A DNA stretch of 64,000 bases from NCBI GenBank assembly GCA_963930655.1, contig OZ005603.1, positions 13,291,001-13,355,000 on the forward strand, read 5' to 3'. The position numbers and the translations under genes are program-made. Below the pieces are notes generated by a model, which worked only from the letters and a program-made list of their open reading frames with translations, did not search any database and was not told the origin of the DNA. Each line of letters begins with the position of its first letter. Positions within the stretch are counted from its first letter, which is position 1. Of the stretch, positions 12,063 through 24,654 are shown one piece after another. This DNA comes from Myrica gale (Eukaryota; Streptophyta; Magnoliopsida; Fagales; Myricaceae).

Positions 12063-15000
12063 CCCTCTTTTGGAACTGTCGGGGGTTAGCCCGCCCCGCG
12101 GCAATCCGTTCCTTGAGGGCTGTTATAAGGCAATACAATCCGGATTGTATTTGCCTTGCGGAAACAAAAGTTGGCAATGCTCAATCATATCTCACTCGAG
12201 TGGGTTTTTCTGACTCTATCTCGGTTCCTTCCGAAGGTCTTAGTGGAGGCTTGACTTTTGCATGGCGTCCGGGGATCGAATTTGATGTAGTAGTCATGAA
12301 TCGTCATATTATCAGTCTAATGATCTATGGGGAGCCTAGCTCTCAACCGTGGGCTCTCTCATTTGTCCATAGTCCGGTGGATTGGCATCTGAAGGAATTG
12401 TTCTGGGAAGAGTTATCTACTTTGGGTGATCTATTTGTGGGCCCTTGGGCCCTCATGGGTGACTTTAATATGGTTCTTTCTCAGGGAGAGAAATCTGGTG
12501 GCCGGGCTATTTCTTCCTCCTCTCGCAATGGGCTTTCTCAACTCATAGCGAATCACGGCCTGGTCGATTTGGGTTTCATAGGGCCCCAATATACCTGGTG
12601 TAATGGCCGGAAGGGTTCGGGACGCATCAAGGAAAGGTTGGATAGAGGGTTCGGTAATGTTCTGTGGACAACAACCTTTCCCCGAGCTTCCATCTCCCAT
12701 CTCCCTCGCTATACATCGGATCACTGCCCGATTCTTATGCACCTGAGGGGGACTAATCCTTCTGGCCCCAAACCCTTTAGATTTGAACAATTTTGGTTGA
12801 AGGAGAAGACCAGCCATGATGTTATTCGGGGATCGTGGCAGCAGGATTCTCTTGGGTCTCCAGCGTTTCGGCTGGTTCAAAAAATCTCTGCCACTAAAAC
12901 AGCTTTGAAGACTTGGAATCGTGATGTTGTGGGTCTGTTACCACTCTATTCAACGCCTACAACACCAGCTGAGATTACTTGAAGCACAACCTCCTTCGGA
13001 ATCCATTGAGGAAGAGGCAAGTCATGTCCGATGGACTTTACAAGAGGCTTTACGGAAAGAAGAACTCCTTTGGCAATCAAAATCACGGGTGCAATGGCTA
13101 ACCACCACCGATCTCAACACCCGCTTTTTCCATGCCTCTACTATTGTTCGACGGCGGAGGAACGACATTATTTCCCTTAGAGATTCGATGGGGGTATGGC
13201 ATTCGGACCGGGAGTCGATTGGGTCTCTCTTTAAGGGCCATTTCTCATCTCTTTATGCTTCTTCACATCCTCCTTTGGCCTCTGATTTGGTAACTCTTAT
13301 CACCCCAGTCATTTCAGAAGATGATAATCAGTCTCTCTGTAAGGTACCTTCGGATGTGGAGATTCATCAGGCTGTCAAACAACTGGGTGGTGCAAAGGCT
13401 CCCGGACCTGATGGGATGACGGCATTATTCTACCAATCCTACTGGCCGATCGTCTCTGGTGCGGTGATTGGGATGGTACGTTCGTTTTTCTCCTCTGGTT
13501 TTTTGCTCAAACAACTTAATCATACCTTCCTGGCTTTAATTCCTAAAACCTACAACCCAGTGACTGTTGACCAGTTTCGACCGATTAGCTTATGCAATGT
13601 CTGTTACAAGATCATTTCCAAAATTCTTGCCTGTCGGCTCAAACTGTTACTCCCTAAGCTCATCTCACCGACTCAATCTGCCTTTGTCCCTGGGAGGCTT
13701 ATTCAGGAAAATTCGGTTTGTGCTACTGAAATTTTCCATTCTATGCGTCGAAAATCTGGTAGAGGGGGCCTTGCAGCGATCAAGTTAGATATGGCACAAG
13801 CCTACGACAGATTGGAGTGGAGCTTTCTTTTGCAGGTGCTGCGTTGTTTGGTTTCAGCCCTCTGTGGATTCAATTTATTGAGCAATGCATCACCACCGTT
13901 TCATACTCCATATTGCTTAATGGGAGTCCCCTTGGGGTGTTTCACCCTGGCCGGGGTTTGAGGCAGGGTGACCCCTTATCGCCATTTTTGTTTATTCTTG
14001 CCTCAGAAGCTCTTTCCCGTCTCCTGCTGCGAGCTGAGCGTTCTGGTGTGATTCATGGAGCTATGGTGGCACGGAGGGCCCCCACGGTTACCCACTTAAT
14101 GTTTGCAGACGATCTCCTCATCTTTTGTCGGGCCAATTTACGGGAGACTAGGGTTGTGAACTCTATTCTGGAGTGCTATTGTAGTTGGTCTGGACAGCAA
14201 CTGAATAGGACTAAATCGTCTGTCTATCTCAGCCCCAACACACATCCTGATGTGGTGGTCACGCTACGGGAGGATTTACAGCTTAAGTTGATGACTTCCG
14301 ATAGCAAGTACTTGGGATTACCGATCTTTTATGAGCAAGGGTAAAGCTAGACATCTCTCTATGCTCAAGGAGAGAGTGGAATCAAAAGTGGCAGGGTGGA
14401 AAGCGAAAGTTTTGTCGCAAGCGGGGCGTACCACTTTGATCAAATCTGTGGCGACATCACTCCCCCAATACTCCATGCAATCGTACCTTTTTCCAGTGGG
14501 CTGGTGTCGGGAAGTGGATCGGCTTCTCAAGAACTTTTGGTGGGGCTTTCTACCATCCAAACACCGTAATTATACACCTAAAGCTTGGGCTGCAATATGT
14601 CAACCAAAGGAGGATGGTGGATTGGGTCTTCGTCGCATGGAGGAAATCAACAAGGCTTTTATTCAGAAACTGGCTTGGTACAATTTAAGCCACCCTCAGC
14701 TGTTGTGGGTGCAAATGCTGAAAGCTAAATATTATCCCAATACCTCTTTCCTGGAAGCCAGATCTCGCAGTGGGGCTTCTCTTTGCTGGCAGGGCATTTC
14801 CAAGATGGTGGTCTGTCTGAAGGAGTCCATTTGCTTTCTTCCCCGCAATGGCTCTTCTATTCGTCTCCGAGAGGATCCCTGAATTCCTATGCTTCCCGGC
14901 CATAGACCGGTTTGGAGTGTATCTGCCCCTCCATTGGATCATCTCAATTTTGTGTCTGACTTGGTGGATGAGAACTCTGGGTCTTGGGATGTTCCGCTTT

Positions 15001-16154
15001 TGCGCTCTATGTTCTCCCCGGAGACTGTTACCGGTATCTGCAAATTGCCACCCCCTTCATCCCAGGGTTATGATGGTGTGCTCTGGACCCCACACCCGAA
15101 AGGGTGTTTCTCAGTTAAGGAGGCTGTCCGTCAATACCAAGCTTCTCGAAGAACTGTCCCTGCGGCTCCACACCTTCGAGATTGGTCCAAGTTATGGAAA
15201 TCTAGGTTGCAAGACCGTCTGAAACTCCTTCTTTGGAAGATCGTTGTGGGGGCATTACCTGTGAAAGTTCCTTCCTTTGTTGGTGCAGACTCTGAGATCC
15301 AGCCTCATCAGTTGTGTGGTAATTGTGGCGCCTCTGCTGAGACCATTCTTCATGTCTTTCACCATTGTACTGTGGCCCAGCATTTGTGGCGCATCTCTCC
15401 TTGGCCTTTGGACATTTCCCTTCTCCCGGCGGCTAGCTCTAGTGACTGGATTAATGCTATCATCAATGCTGATTCGTTTCTGGGCCTGCGTCTCTCTTCG
15501 CTGCCTCTTTTCATTCTCAATGCGGCTCTCCTATGTGATTCTCTCTGGATGGCTAGGAACAAGGCTATCCATGAGGGCCTTGCTGTTGATCTCTCGGACC
15601 TTCGGATCACTTTGCGTTCTCGTTATGCAGAACACTCTCGTGCCTGGGATTCTTGTGGAAAAAGCCTCTGTTCTACCTGGCTGCCTCCTAATCCTGGTTG
15701 GATGAAGATCAATTTTGATGTGGCTATACGTCAAACTGGATCGATCATAGCCGTCTCGTGTCGAGATACCTCTAGCTCCCTCTATACTGCGTATATGGAG
15801 CGCTCTTTGGCTATGGACCCCTTAGTGGGTGAATCTTTAGCGGCGATTCGGGCTGCTGAAATTGCTGTTCAGTTTGGTTGGACACATGTCCTCTTTGAGA
15901 CTGACTCCCGCCTTCTGTTTGAAGATATTGCTTCCGACCATACTCCTTGTTGGAAGATTGCAGATGTGATTCCTTCTCTGCGTAAGGTGTTTAAAGATCA
16001 CTCTGGGTGGACTATCTCGTGGGTGCCGCGCCAAGCTAATCTCCAAGCTCATTTACTGGCTCAATGGGCTGCCCGTTCTTTTGTTTTTGGCTTTGTCACC
16101 TCTGCTTCTGTCCCTTTGCACATTTTGCTCTGTGATACTCTTTATGGTTTGTAA
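12056..16154 (+). pseudogene. LINE ORF2: AP endonuclease - reverse transcriptase - zf-RVT - RNase H, frameshifted
   Basis: Read in order, the pieces are 12056 to about 12940 (frame 2), about 12940-13840 (frame 3), about 13840-14338 (frame 2) and 14338-16154 (frame 3). Endonuclease motifs are WNCRG, LAETK, MGDFN and SDHCPI. RT motifs include PGPDGM, FRPISLCN, DMAQAYDR and the catalytic MFADDLLIF (about 14098-14125). A zf-RVT domain (CGNCGASAETILHVFHHC) follows. A C-terminal RNase H-like domain has INFDVAI, GESLAAIRAAE and FETDSRLL. Besides three frameshifts there is an in-frame TGA at 14880-14882, where the family normally has Trp. The protein cannot be made from this copy in one piece, though every domain is present. 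Confidence 0.92.
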
Positions 16155-16190
16155 CGGTTTATTTGCTTCCAATAAATTGGTTGTTTCTTA

Positions 16191-16203
16191 GAAAAAAAAA
16201 AAA
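16191..16203 (+). other. poly(A) tail of the LINE
   Basis: An A run directly precedes the right target-site duplication. An AATAAA lies about 20 bp upstream, consistent with target-primed reverse transcription of a polyadenylated RNA. Confidence 0.9.
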
Positions 16204-16220
16204 GAATAATAATGGTGGCT
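16204..16220. repeat. right target-site duplication of the LINE
   Basis: Identical 17-bp copy of 10049-10065 (GAATAATAATGGTGGCT). Confidence 0.93.
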
Positions 16221-16422
16221 GCGCTGGTAAAGTTTGCTAGTTGCTACCACTTCGAGTCATATGGTCATATGGATATGCATTGGGAGGCGCATTACAAGTA
16301 GCGCGTAATATAACGACAGCCAAAGGAAAAGAAAAAGAGAAGAATGAAGAGGTTAATATACAGTACAATATCCTCTAAAAGCGCACTAAATTCTGCTATT
16401 ATTTAACATATATCACTCCCAA

Positions 16423-16530
16423 AGTTCTTCTCTCTCACATTTTGAGACGAGAGGGTGTTCGTGCGAGCAGTAGAGAAGTTCTTCTCTCTCACATTTTGAG
16501 ACGAGAGGGTGTTCGTGCGAGCAGTAGAGA
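16423..16530 (+). repeat. 54-bp perfect tandem duplication just upstream of the OAT start codon
   Basis: Unit 1 is 16423-16476 and unit 2 is 16477-16530; the two look identical. Each begins AGTTCTTCTCTCTCACATTT and ends GCGAGCAGTAGAGA. The pair ends 36 bp before the OAT ATG, so it lies in the 5' UTR or core promoter. The CT-rich block is therefore present twice. Confidence 0.9.
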
Positions 16531-16566
16531 TAATCGGACAAAGAGCGAGTCATAGCAATTTCATCA

Positions 16567-19500
16567 ATGGCAAGCAGGAGAGCTTTGCAGTCATTTTCGC
16601 ACAGGTTTTGCTGGGGGAGGAGGAATTTCGGTGCTGTCCCTGAAGACAGCAGGGCTGCTTCCTGCTCTCAAAAGCTCATCAGCTTGGAATATGAATACAG
16701 TGCCCATAAGTGAGCACCCTTTCTCTACCATCAAATACTGTGCTTCTCAGTTGTCGTTGGACATCTTGAACTCGTGTTTTGGCTTCTGGGTTTTTCAAAT
16801 TTTCGTCTAGTGCTCTCTCTCTCTCTCACAGCGTTTGATTCGATTTTGATATTTTAGCGTCTGGCTTTCGGTTATGTTCATCTAATGCTCTCCTCCTCCC
16901 TGTCTCTCTCTCTGGATTCTGGACATGTATGCGGTCTTCAATGAATCAATCACAAAACATGGTCAAGAGTCATGTTTTCTGTGTTCTGTTGATATGTCTC
17001 ATTTTGCATTTCTTGTATTTCGTGCTATTACAGTTAGTTTTTGAATTGTTGGACTATTTAGTGTCTATTCTTCTAGTCTACTTTGGATTGATTAAGACGT
17101 TGTTAACGCATACGACTGAGTTTCTAAGATATTTTGAGTTCATTCTTACAAGTTTGATCGATCAGGTAGAAATTTGTAATACACACCCACAAAGATCGCG
17201 TAGCCTGTTTCAATTCGTTGAAGGTGACCGTCTAGAAATTCAATCATTTTATGCCATATATATGGCATAGTGGCGGGACACCTTAAGGCGGATGAGGACT
17301 GGCGATTGTCTAGAATGTGTGAATTTTCTTCTCATTTTTCCTCATATCTATAAATCAAACCTAGTGCGAGGCACCTGGCAGAAACATGGTCCAGATGGTG
17401 TCTGTGGTCACCCTTGCTCCTTAGTTGCCTCTCTTTCCCTGATAGTTGTAAAGGGCAGCTGCGTGCTCTTAAGTCATTTAGGCAGTTGTATGTTGTAGAT
17501 GGATCCCCAGTCGTTCATTATTAGTGTGTCACCATGTGGGTCCTAATTGTTGTGGAGATTTACGCACTCCATTTTTGTTGTTTGTTGTTACTCCAGAAGT
17601 CTGCAACAAAATAATGTTCTGGCGGGTTTACATGTATAATACTCTTCTGCTGGAATGAACCTCTCATTTATTGTGCATTTCTTGCTGACTACGTCCTTAA
17701 CAAATCTGCATTCCTCATTCAAATGCAGTTATCACCCAGTCCCCATTGTATTTTCACAAGCAAAGGGATCATCTGTGTGGGATCCGGAGGGCAACAGGTA
17801 CCTGGATTTCCTCGCCGCTTACTCTGCAGTCAATCAGGTTAGAAGAATGAACAAGTTATGAAGTGAATGCCTCGCTAACAAATCAGGGAATCAACAAAAC
17901 TTTATCTCCACTATCACAACCAAAAGTCGTCTCCAATTGAAATCCGAAAAGCTTCAGATGCCTATATGACTTATCAGAAGGCTCAGATCTCTCTTGCTAA
18001 AAGCGAATTTTTCAAAATTGAAATAGGGGTAGTTTCTGTTGATTTCACCTCGACAGGAGTCTCTTTGTCCAACTTTGTTTTCGAAAATCATAGTTTTATG
18101 CAATGTTTTGAGACATTGGTAGCAGGTTTTTCCTTCCTATCCTGCAGTGAACTGCAAAACCAGAGAAGGAGCTCCTGAAATCTTTACCATCATAAGAGAA
18201 CTCGTCTTTGTAACCACTGCCTCATTTTCAGTATTCAATTTCGTAGCTTCGCTGATGTAGGGACATTGTCATCCAAAGATCATGAAAGCGTTACAAAAAC
18301 AGACAGAAAGGCTCACCCTCAGCTCTCGAGCCTTCTATAATGATAGATTTCCAATATTTGCTGAGCTTTTGCATAGCATGTTTGGCTATGACATGGTACT
18401 TCCTATGAACACTGGTGCGGAAGGTGTGGAAACAGCTCTGAAGTTGGCAAGGAAATGGGGTTACGAGAAGAAACAAATCCCCAAGGATGAGGTAAAGTCC
18501 TGGGAGAATTATGCAATTTCGGAAAGTATCTTAATATTCTGCTTCTGTTATTCCGTAGTGAACTTTGCTACCTGAGTTAAGGCCACTGAGTACAATACTT
18601 TCCCTTATCTGCCCTCACTTGCTCATTTATGCTTGATAAGAAAGCAAGTAGTTTAGGGTGCAATGTGTCCCAACTCTTTATAGTTTGTGGGTGAAAAGTG
18701 TATTTATCCTATTTCATATTGATGTCGACAGAATTTTTAGCATCTATGATTTGAGATTAATTCTGTGTGGCTATTCCTATCTCTGTAGATAGGATTTTGA
18801 ATGTATTTTGTTTGGCTAATTAATTTTTTTCATAAAACTTATATTCTCTCTGCTGTGGTGAATGATGAATGATTTGAACAATTTGAGTTTATGATTTTAT
18901 ACTCTTTACTGAAAGAAAGGTATATGCAGGCTATTATCGTCTCATGTTGTGGCTGCTTCCATGGCCGTACTTTAGCTGTTATCTCCATGAGTTGTGACAA
19001 TGAGGCTACCCGTGGTTTTGGGCCATTATTGCCTGGTCATCTTAAAGTTGATTTCGGTGATACAGTTGCCCTTGAGAAAATCTTCAAAGGTTCCACTGCA
19101 CTTTGATTTATTTTTTATTTACTATTTATTATTATAGCTGCACTGTACCCTTATTTGAGTTTATTTGGGTATATGATCAGAAAGTTCACACCATGTTTAA
19201 ATTATCCATCTGAACTGCTTCAAAACACTAGTGAATGAAAGAGTATTCAATTTATTGCATCTTTATTTGGGTGCAGAATATGGTGATCGAATTGCTGGAT
19301 TTCTGTTTGAACCCATCCAAGGAGAGGCAGGGGTATGTTACAGGGCTTGGATATATTTTTGGTTGCGGGTTTTTGTCTCAGTTTTAGATCTGTCTAGTTT
19401 CTAAACCTTGGAACTAGAGGATATGGTTGAATGGTTGATTTCTCTAGTTTCTCTATGCTCCTTGGTTAAAATGAATTGTTTATGAACAGTAGCATCATGG

Positions 19501-22500
19501 CCTGCAATATAAACACTAACTTCGCAAGCCGGTTAGAGAAGGTCTACTAAACAAGAAAGGTTATCTTCTCTTCCTTTGCATGAGACACTGTGGCAGTTCA
19601 ATCCCTTTCTGCTTTCCACCATTGACAGCAGTGAGAGCTAGTGACTTTGTCTGAATCCAACATATGGTCCTATACTCTGTTGTGTCATGTTATGTTCCAA
19701 CCCAACAGTAACAACTTTGAGTTAGGGCAATTGGAAATAACCCAGTTTGCTTGATAAGGTTTTGAGATTCTTGGAGAGTGATTAAACTTTCTTGACCTGT
19801 TTTCCTATCAAATACATGCACCATTTAAGCACTAATTAGTTGTCACTTCCATATCAGTGGATCCTAAATTTTAGTATAGATTTCTTTGAATGTGCTGACC
19901 TGTACTACAGAAACCTCCCTTTTCACTTTAGGCACTGCCTTGAGGGAGGAGGGATTATGAGGGTTGCTTTTCTTTTATCTTAATTGAGCTTCTGATTTTT
20001 TGTTTCTCAGAAGTTCCATTTGTTAGTTTTCCTAAAAGAAACTGTGTTTGTATGTCTGTAGGTTGTAATTCCACCAGACGGTTATCTAAAAGCTGTTAGA
20101 GATCTTTGCTCAAAATACAACATTTTGATGATTGCTGATGAGGTACAATCTGGCTTAGCACGAACAGGGAAAATGCTGGCTTGCGATTGGGAGGAAGTGC
20201 GCCCTGATGTAGTGGTGAACATTTAAACCTTTTCTTTGGATACGTTTTCACATTCTGGTAAAAAAAAATGTGTACAAAACTGGGTTTTGAAATAAGATTT
20301 GGTAAAGCAACCGAAATTTGGCCTTCCAATCAAATATTAGAAAGGTAAGCATGAAAATGTACTTGCAAAGCTGAAAGAGGGTGGCCTTCATATTTTGACA
20401 TGAAAGCTGTCTCTCTTAACTCAGTAAAGTAGTTAACATACCACAATTGAGTAGTTTGCCAGTCCTTCCTGCAACTGCACCGGTTCTGGCAGAAGCTTTT
20501 TATTCCCACCACACGGTTCTCTTTTGACATGAAAGCTGTCTCTCTTCACAATTGCATTTTCTCTGGCAGAAGCTTTTTATTCCCACCACACGGTTTTTAT
20601 CATACAACTATTTGGAAATGGATTTAAAGGATTGAACTTTTCTTGACACAAAAATAGTCATAAAATATCACATCAGAATACTCTGAAAACAAAGTCTTAA
20701 AACTATTGGTGCTTGGTTGTTTGCAGATGGCCACAGATGCCATGTGTTTGACTTGAAGTTGAAAGCACTCTTTGGCTATGGATTGTCTATATGCAGAAGC
20801 TTTATACTGTAATATTGGTATTTGGTATAATGATGAATCATGTAACGGATTTTTTTAAACCACCTAGCGCAAGTATGTTTTTACCACATCCTAAATAGTC
20901 CTAGAAGACCAAGAAAGTGGACTTTGAAACTTGGTTGTTTTCAGTAGTCCAAAATTGCTAACGATGGTGTTTCCTTTATTTGTATTGTTTAGGCTTCAAA
21001 GTCCATACTTCAATCACCGTATCTTTTTCTTCCTCATGTGATTTGTTGCGCTTTGCTTGTGGCTATTGGCGGGCACACTTTGACTAGAAATAAGTGCAGA
21101 AAATCATTGTCCTGTTGCTTTCTAGTCATGATGCATCCTACACGATGAAAGGAGAATTGACATCTAAATAAGTTATTTTGACATAGAGTCTAGGTTTAGA
21201 GATATGGAACACAATTTATGGCGCGGAAATTCATGTTGTATCTTAATTTCTTCTTGCTTATGTTTTATATGCCCTTTTTCTTAACTAACTTATTGACCAC
21301 TCCAGTATACGGGTACAAAGAATATGTTAATTCTTTCCTCCTTGCTTATAGCTGTTTTATTCAGATTCTTGGAAAGGCATTGGGTGGTGGAGTGATACCT
21401 GTAAGTGCAGTGCTTACAGACAAAGATGTAATGCTTTGTGTCCGACCTGGAGAGCATGGAAGGTGGGCATTTATAACTACTTTGATTTTATTAACTTTCT
21501 CCCTATTTGATGTAGTCAGCTATTAGTTACCAACAGTTATCCATCTTGATCTGTCAGATTTTGTCTCTAGCATTCATATAAATACTTTCAGTCATAAAAT
21601 GCTATGGTAATCAGTAATAGATTAATAAAATAAAGTAGATTCAGTAATCAGTTTTTTGTGAATGTTTTTGATAGAGTGCAAGCCAGTAGAAGTAGTTAGT
21701 TTCTGTTTAGGAATGCTCAATTGGTTCACCTTGATATGTGGAATAATAATTCACATGAGAAGTTCAATCGGAGTCACCTCCATCTTGCTATTGTGTGGTA
21801 TAAATGACAGCTACGAAGATAGTTCCCCCAAACATAAAAATAGCTAAATGGATTGATGATTTAGCTAGATCTAGGCAGATATTCATCTGGTGTGATTGGT
21901 TCATAATTAAGCCACCATATCTTCCCTCAACACATCTATGCACTGCTTTTTGGATGATTGGCCGGTTAGTTCTAGTAACGTGGTACACACAATGGATGGG
22001 AAATTGTACAGATGGACTAATTGATTAGAATTTGGTACAAGAAGAGGCCTACCAGAAGATGCATCATAATTGAGGTCGAACATGTTACATGTGGATGAGT
22101 GAAGTTGGAATACTACTTCCTGTGAATCTGGCCTGTATATTGGGCCATTTGTTTCAATTGTAGCAGGGCTGGAACTTCACATTCTTTCCATGTTGAACTC
22201 ATGTTATTGGAGTCTATTGAAGATAGTGAATATGGAATATTCCTTAATCTTTCCTTTTGATTGCGCTCTCTCCTTTTGATTACGCTCTTTAATGAGAAGT
22301 TGAATTCTACAAATTTAATCGAAAGTTTTAACTGTTTTCTGTTTTAATATGTGGAAGTGCAGCCGAGATGGCTGATAAACTAGTATAGCCTAGAGCTATG
22401 ACCATGCATTATCTCTTTTGAAAAAACAAATTCCCATATTCTGCACCTTTTTACTTGTTCATATTCTTTTTGTATAGGCGTTGATATCATTGCAATCTTC

Positions 22501-24437
22501 ATTGGGGAAAATTTATATGTTGCATTATTGAGACTTTTTTTTCTTCCTAAAACCTAGTTTTTTTTATCTATTCCCCAAAAGAGAAGAAGAGAAAATTCAG
22601 TTGAAATAGTTCTGTATATTGGACTCTACAAACATTATTGTGCCTAACATTGATAATAGATTATCATGGCAACTACTTCTTTCTTTTCTTAATGTCGTTA
22701 CATTTTAAGTATGCAATTTTCTTTGCAATCCTATTTGTATAGATTATTGGCTCACATTTCTGTTGTCGGTTATTATTCTCAGTACCTTTGGGGGGAATCC
22801 GTTGGCCAGTGCAGTTGCTATCGCCTCACTAAACGTGATCCAAGATGAGCAACTTGCTGAGAGGTACCAAATCCAGTCCCTAATGTTGGATCATTGCGAT
22901 GATGATAATAACAGCCAAGCATAATATCAGAACAGAGTGCTTTTTCTTTTTGGATTGAAATTATAAACTAGGTTCAGATATTATTAGGGTTTGAAAAAAG
23001 AATAATTATTATAAAAATGAGGACCTAATTTTTATCAGCAACGATTTGAACCGCAAATTTATGTTTGTGAGAGTTATGCATGGTGATGGTCATGCTCTTT
23101 TCTGCAGGTCTCACTTCTAGGATTTATACTCATCCTTAGATTTGTAATTCTAGAGTATCTGACTAACAAGCATTTCTTATTTACTCAGAAATGTTCACAG
23201 TAGGCACGGCTGTTGGGCCAATACAGCATGCGGGATTGGTTGCCTGCAAGTCTGCCATATAGGACAATCTAGAGCTAAATCAAAATTAACATATTATGTT
23301 CACTTACAAAAAAAAATACACATTATGTTCAGCAACTCTCTGTCTATTCGACAATGTAGGTTATGGGTTGACATCTTTCAAACCCCAACATGCCCTTTAC
23401 CCTTAGAAGGCATCCTGAACCTGTCACAATAGAGGCAGGTCCCGGGAACGTGCCCCATTGCTATCCCTATTTCTGAGCAATGGTGTAATTTCAACATAAG
23501 AGTTATTTGTTTAGGACATTGTGTCCATATTATCATTTGGGAACTAATACTTGGGTTTACTTCGTGCGATGACCTCTTTTACTTTTCCTTTTCCTTTTGG
23601 TAGAGCTGTGCCTTTCAACTCAATCTGTTTACATGCTTAGAGAAAAAACTATTACATAGTGAGAGTTGCAAGTAGAATTGTAGGCTTTGATATAACCATG
23701 CTTTCTTTCTAGCTTCAGATTTTATACCCATAGCTGGCTAGCCTGGCTTCACTGTTTTCTTCCTTCTTTGGTATCCTATTCCCCCGGTTGATGATAAATT
23801 ATGTCCCAATGTTGTTTGATCTAGATCTGCCCAACTCGGACAAGAGCTAAGGCGCCAGCTGCTTAAGATTCAGCAGCAATACCCAAAATACATAAAAGAA
23901 ATTCGTGGAAGAGGTCTGTTCAATGCTGTGGAGCTCAACAGCAAGAATCTCTTCCCTGTTTCTGCCTTTGATATCTGCCTAAAGTTGAAAGAGAGAGGAG
24001 TTCTTGCTAAGCCCACCCATGATTCTATAATCAGATTAACTCCTCCGCTTACAGTCAGGTAACAAAGCATGCTCGGTGCGTAATATTCAACACAAATATG
24101 TCATTGAAACTCAAATTTTTTACTTGCATTGTAATGATTTTGCGGTGGTGTTCTATAACACTTCCGGCATATCAGTGTCTGAGGATACAAGCTCGGTGAG
24201 TGGGGTGGAGTTTTGGGTACCATACACTGGAAAAGAAATTAAATGGATATCTCTACCTCTATACAAATGTATGACTGGCATTACATGTATGTTTTCAGTT
24301 TGGATGAACTGCAAGAAGGATCAAAGGCGCTTGAAGATGTTCTTGAACTTGATCTACCAAGCATGCAGAAAGCGAAGCCAGAGCATGTCTCCCCAACTAG
24401 CTCTAACAAATGTGACCGTTGTGGGCGAAACTTATGA
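16567..24437 (+). CDS. OAT: ornithine aminotransferase (ornithine-oxo-acid transaminase), mitochondrial, 10 exons
   Basis: PLP enzyme that converts L-ornithine and 2-oxoglutarate to glutamate 5-semialdehyde and glutamate in arginine catabolism, in the mitochondrial matrix. Exons: 16567-16709, 17729-17837, 18261-18491, 18930-19089, 19277-19332, 20062-20214, 21365-21462, 22783-22863, 23825-24058 and 24299-24437. All introns are GT-AG and the frame closes, giving 467 aa, close to the plant norm of about 475. The first 40 residues are Arg/Ser-rich with few acids, as in a mitochondrial presequence. Family motifs: [64 protein letters not shown] (Asp259 binds the PLP nitrogen) and ILGKALGGG (Lys288, the Schiff-base lysine). 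The Cys-rich tail CDRCGRNL matches plant OATs. All key residues are intact, so it should be functional. The 54-bp duplication and the LINE sit immediately upstream. Confidence 0.96.
20393..20597 (+). repeat. imperfect tandem duplication in OAT intron 6
   Basis: Two blocks share TTTTGACATGAAAGCTGTCT near the start and GGCAGAAGCTTTTTATTCCC near the end. They are 20393-20519 and 20522-20597. The first contains about 50 extra bases in the middle. It is intronic, and no splice signal appears to be affected. Confidence 0.75.
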
Positions 24438-24534
24438 TATCTGAGTTGTAAACGTGTTGTTCTCCTTCAAAATTCAATCACTTGCAGAGCTCCGTATATC
24501 TTCCGCAGTGATTCTAGAACTGTACTGTATTTCT

Positions 24535-24540
24535 AATAAA
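24535..24540 (+). terminator. probable OAT polyadenylation signal (AATAAA)
   Basis: AATAAA lies 98 bp after the stop codon and is followed by T-rich sequence. It is the best candidate near-upstream element for 3' end formation. Confidence 0.5.
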
Positions 24541-24654
24541 GCATTAAGATATTTCAATCTCGACTTCTTTTTTCAGACTAATCGTCAGAACTAGAATTTA
24601 AAGATTTGTCTAATTTACCATTTTCTCTTGTTCAACTTTTTCGGATTCCTTCAT

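Larger units (their letters stand above)
10066..16203 (+). mobile_element. L1-type non-LTR retrotransposon (LINE), about 6.14 kb, near full length
   Basis: The element has a 300-bp 5' leader starting AGACTTAACT, ORF1 (10374-12062), and ORF2 (12056 to about 16154) encoding endonuclease, reverse transcriptase and RNase H. It has a short 3' UTR with AATAAA and a poly(A) tail ending at 16203. Perfect 17-bp TSDs flank it. ORF1 is uninterrupted and ORF2 is broken four times. An intact TSD and an open ORF1 suggest a fairly young insertion. It lies in sense orientation with the OAT gene, whose ATG is 363 bp from the tail. Confidence 0.95.

Noticed and set aside
24177-24211. Extra short exon before the last OAT exon
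   Set aside because: AG and GT signals exist around it, but including it would break the family alignment; joining 24058 directly to 24299 gives a gap-free match to the known C-terminus.
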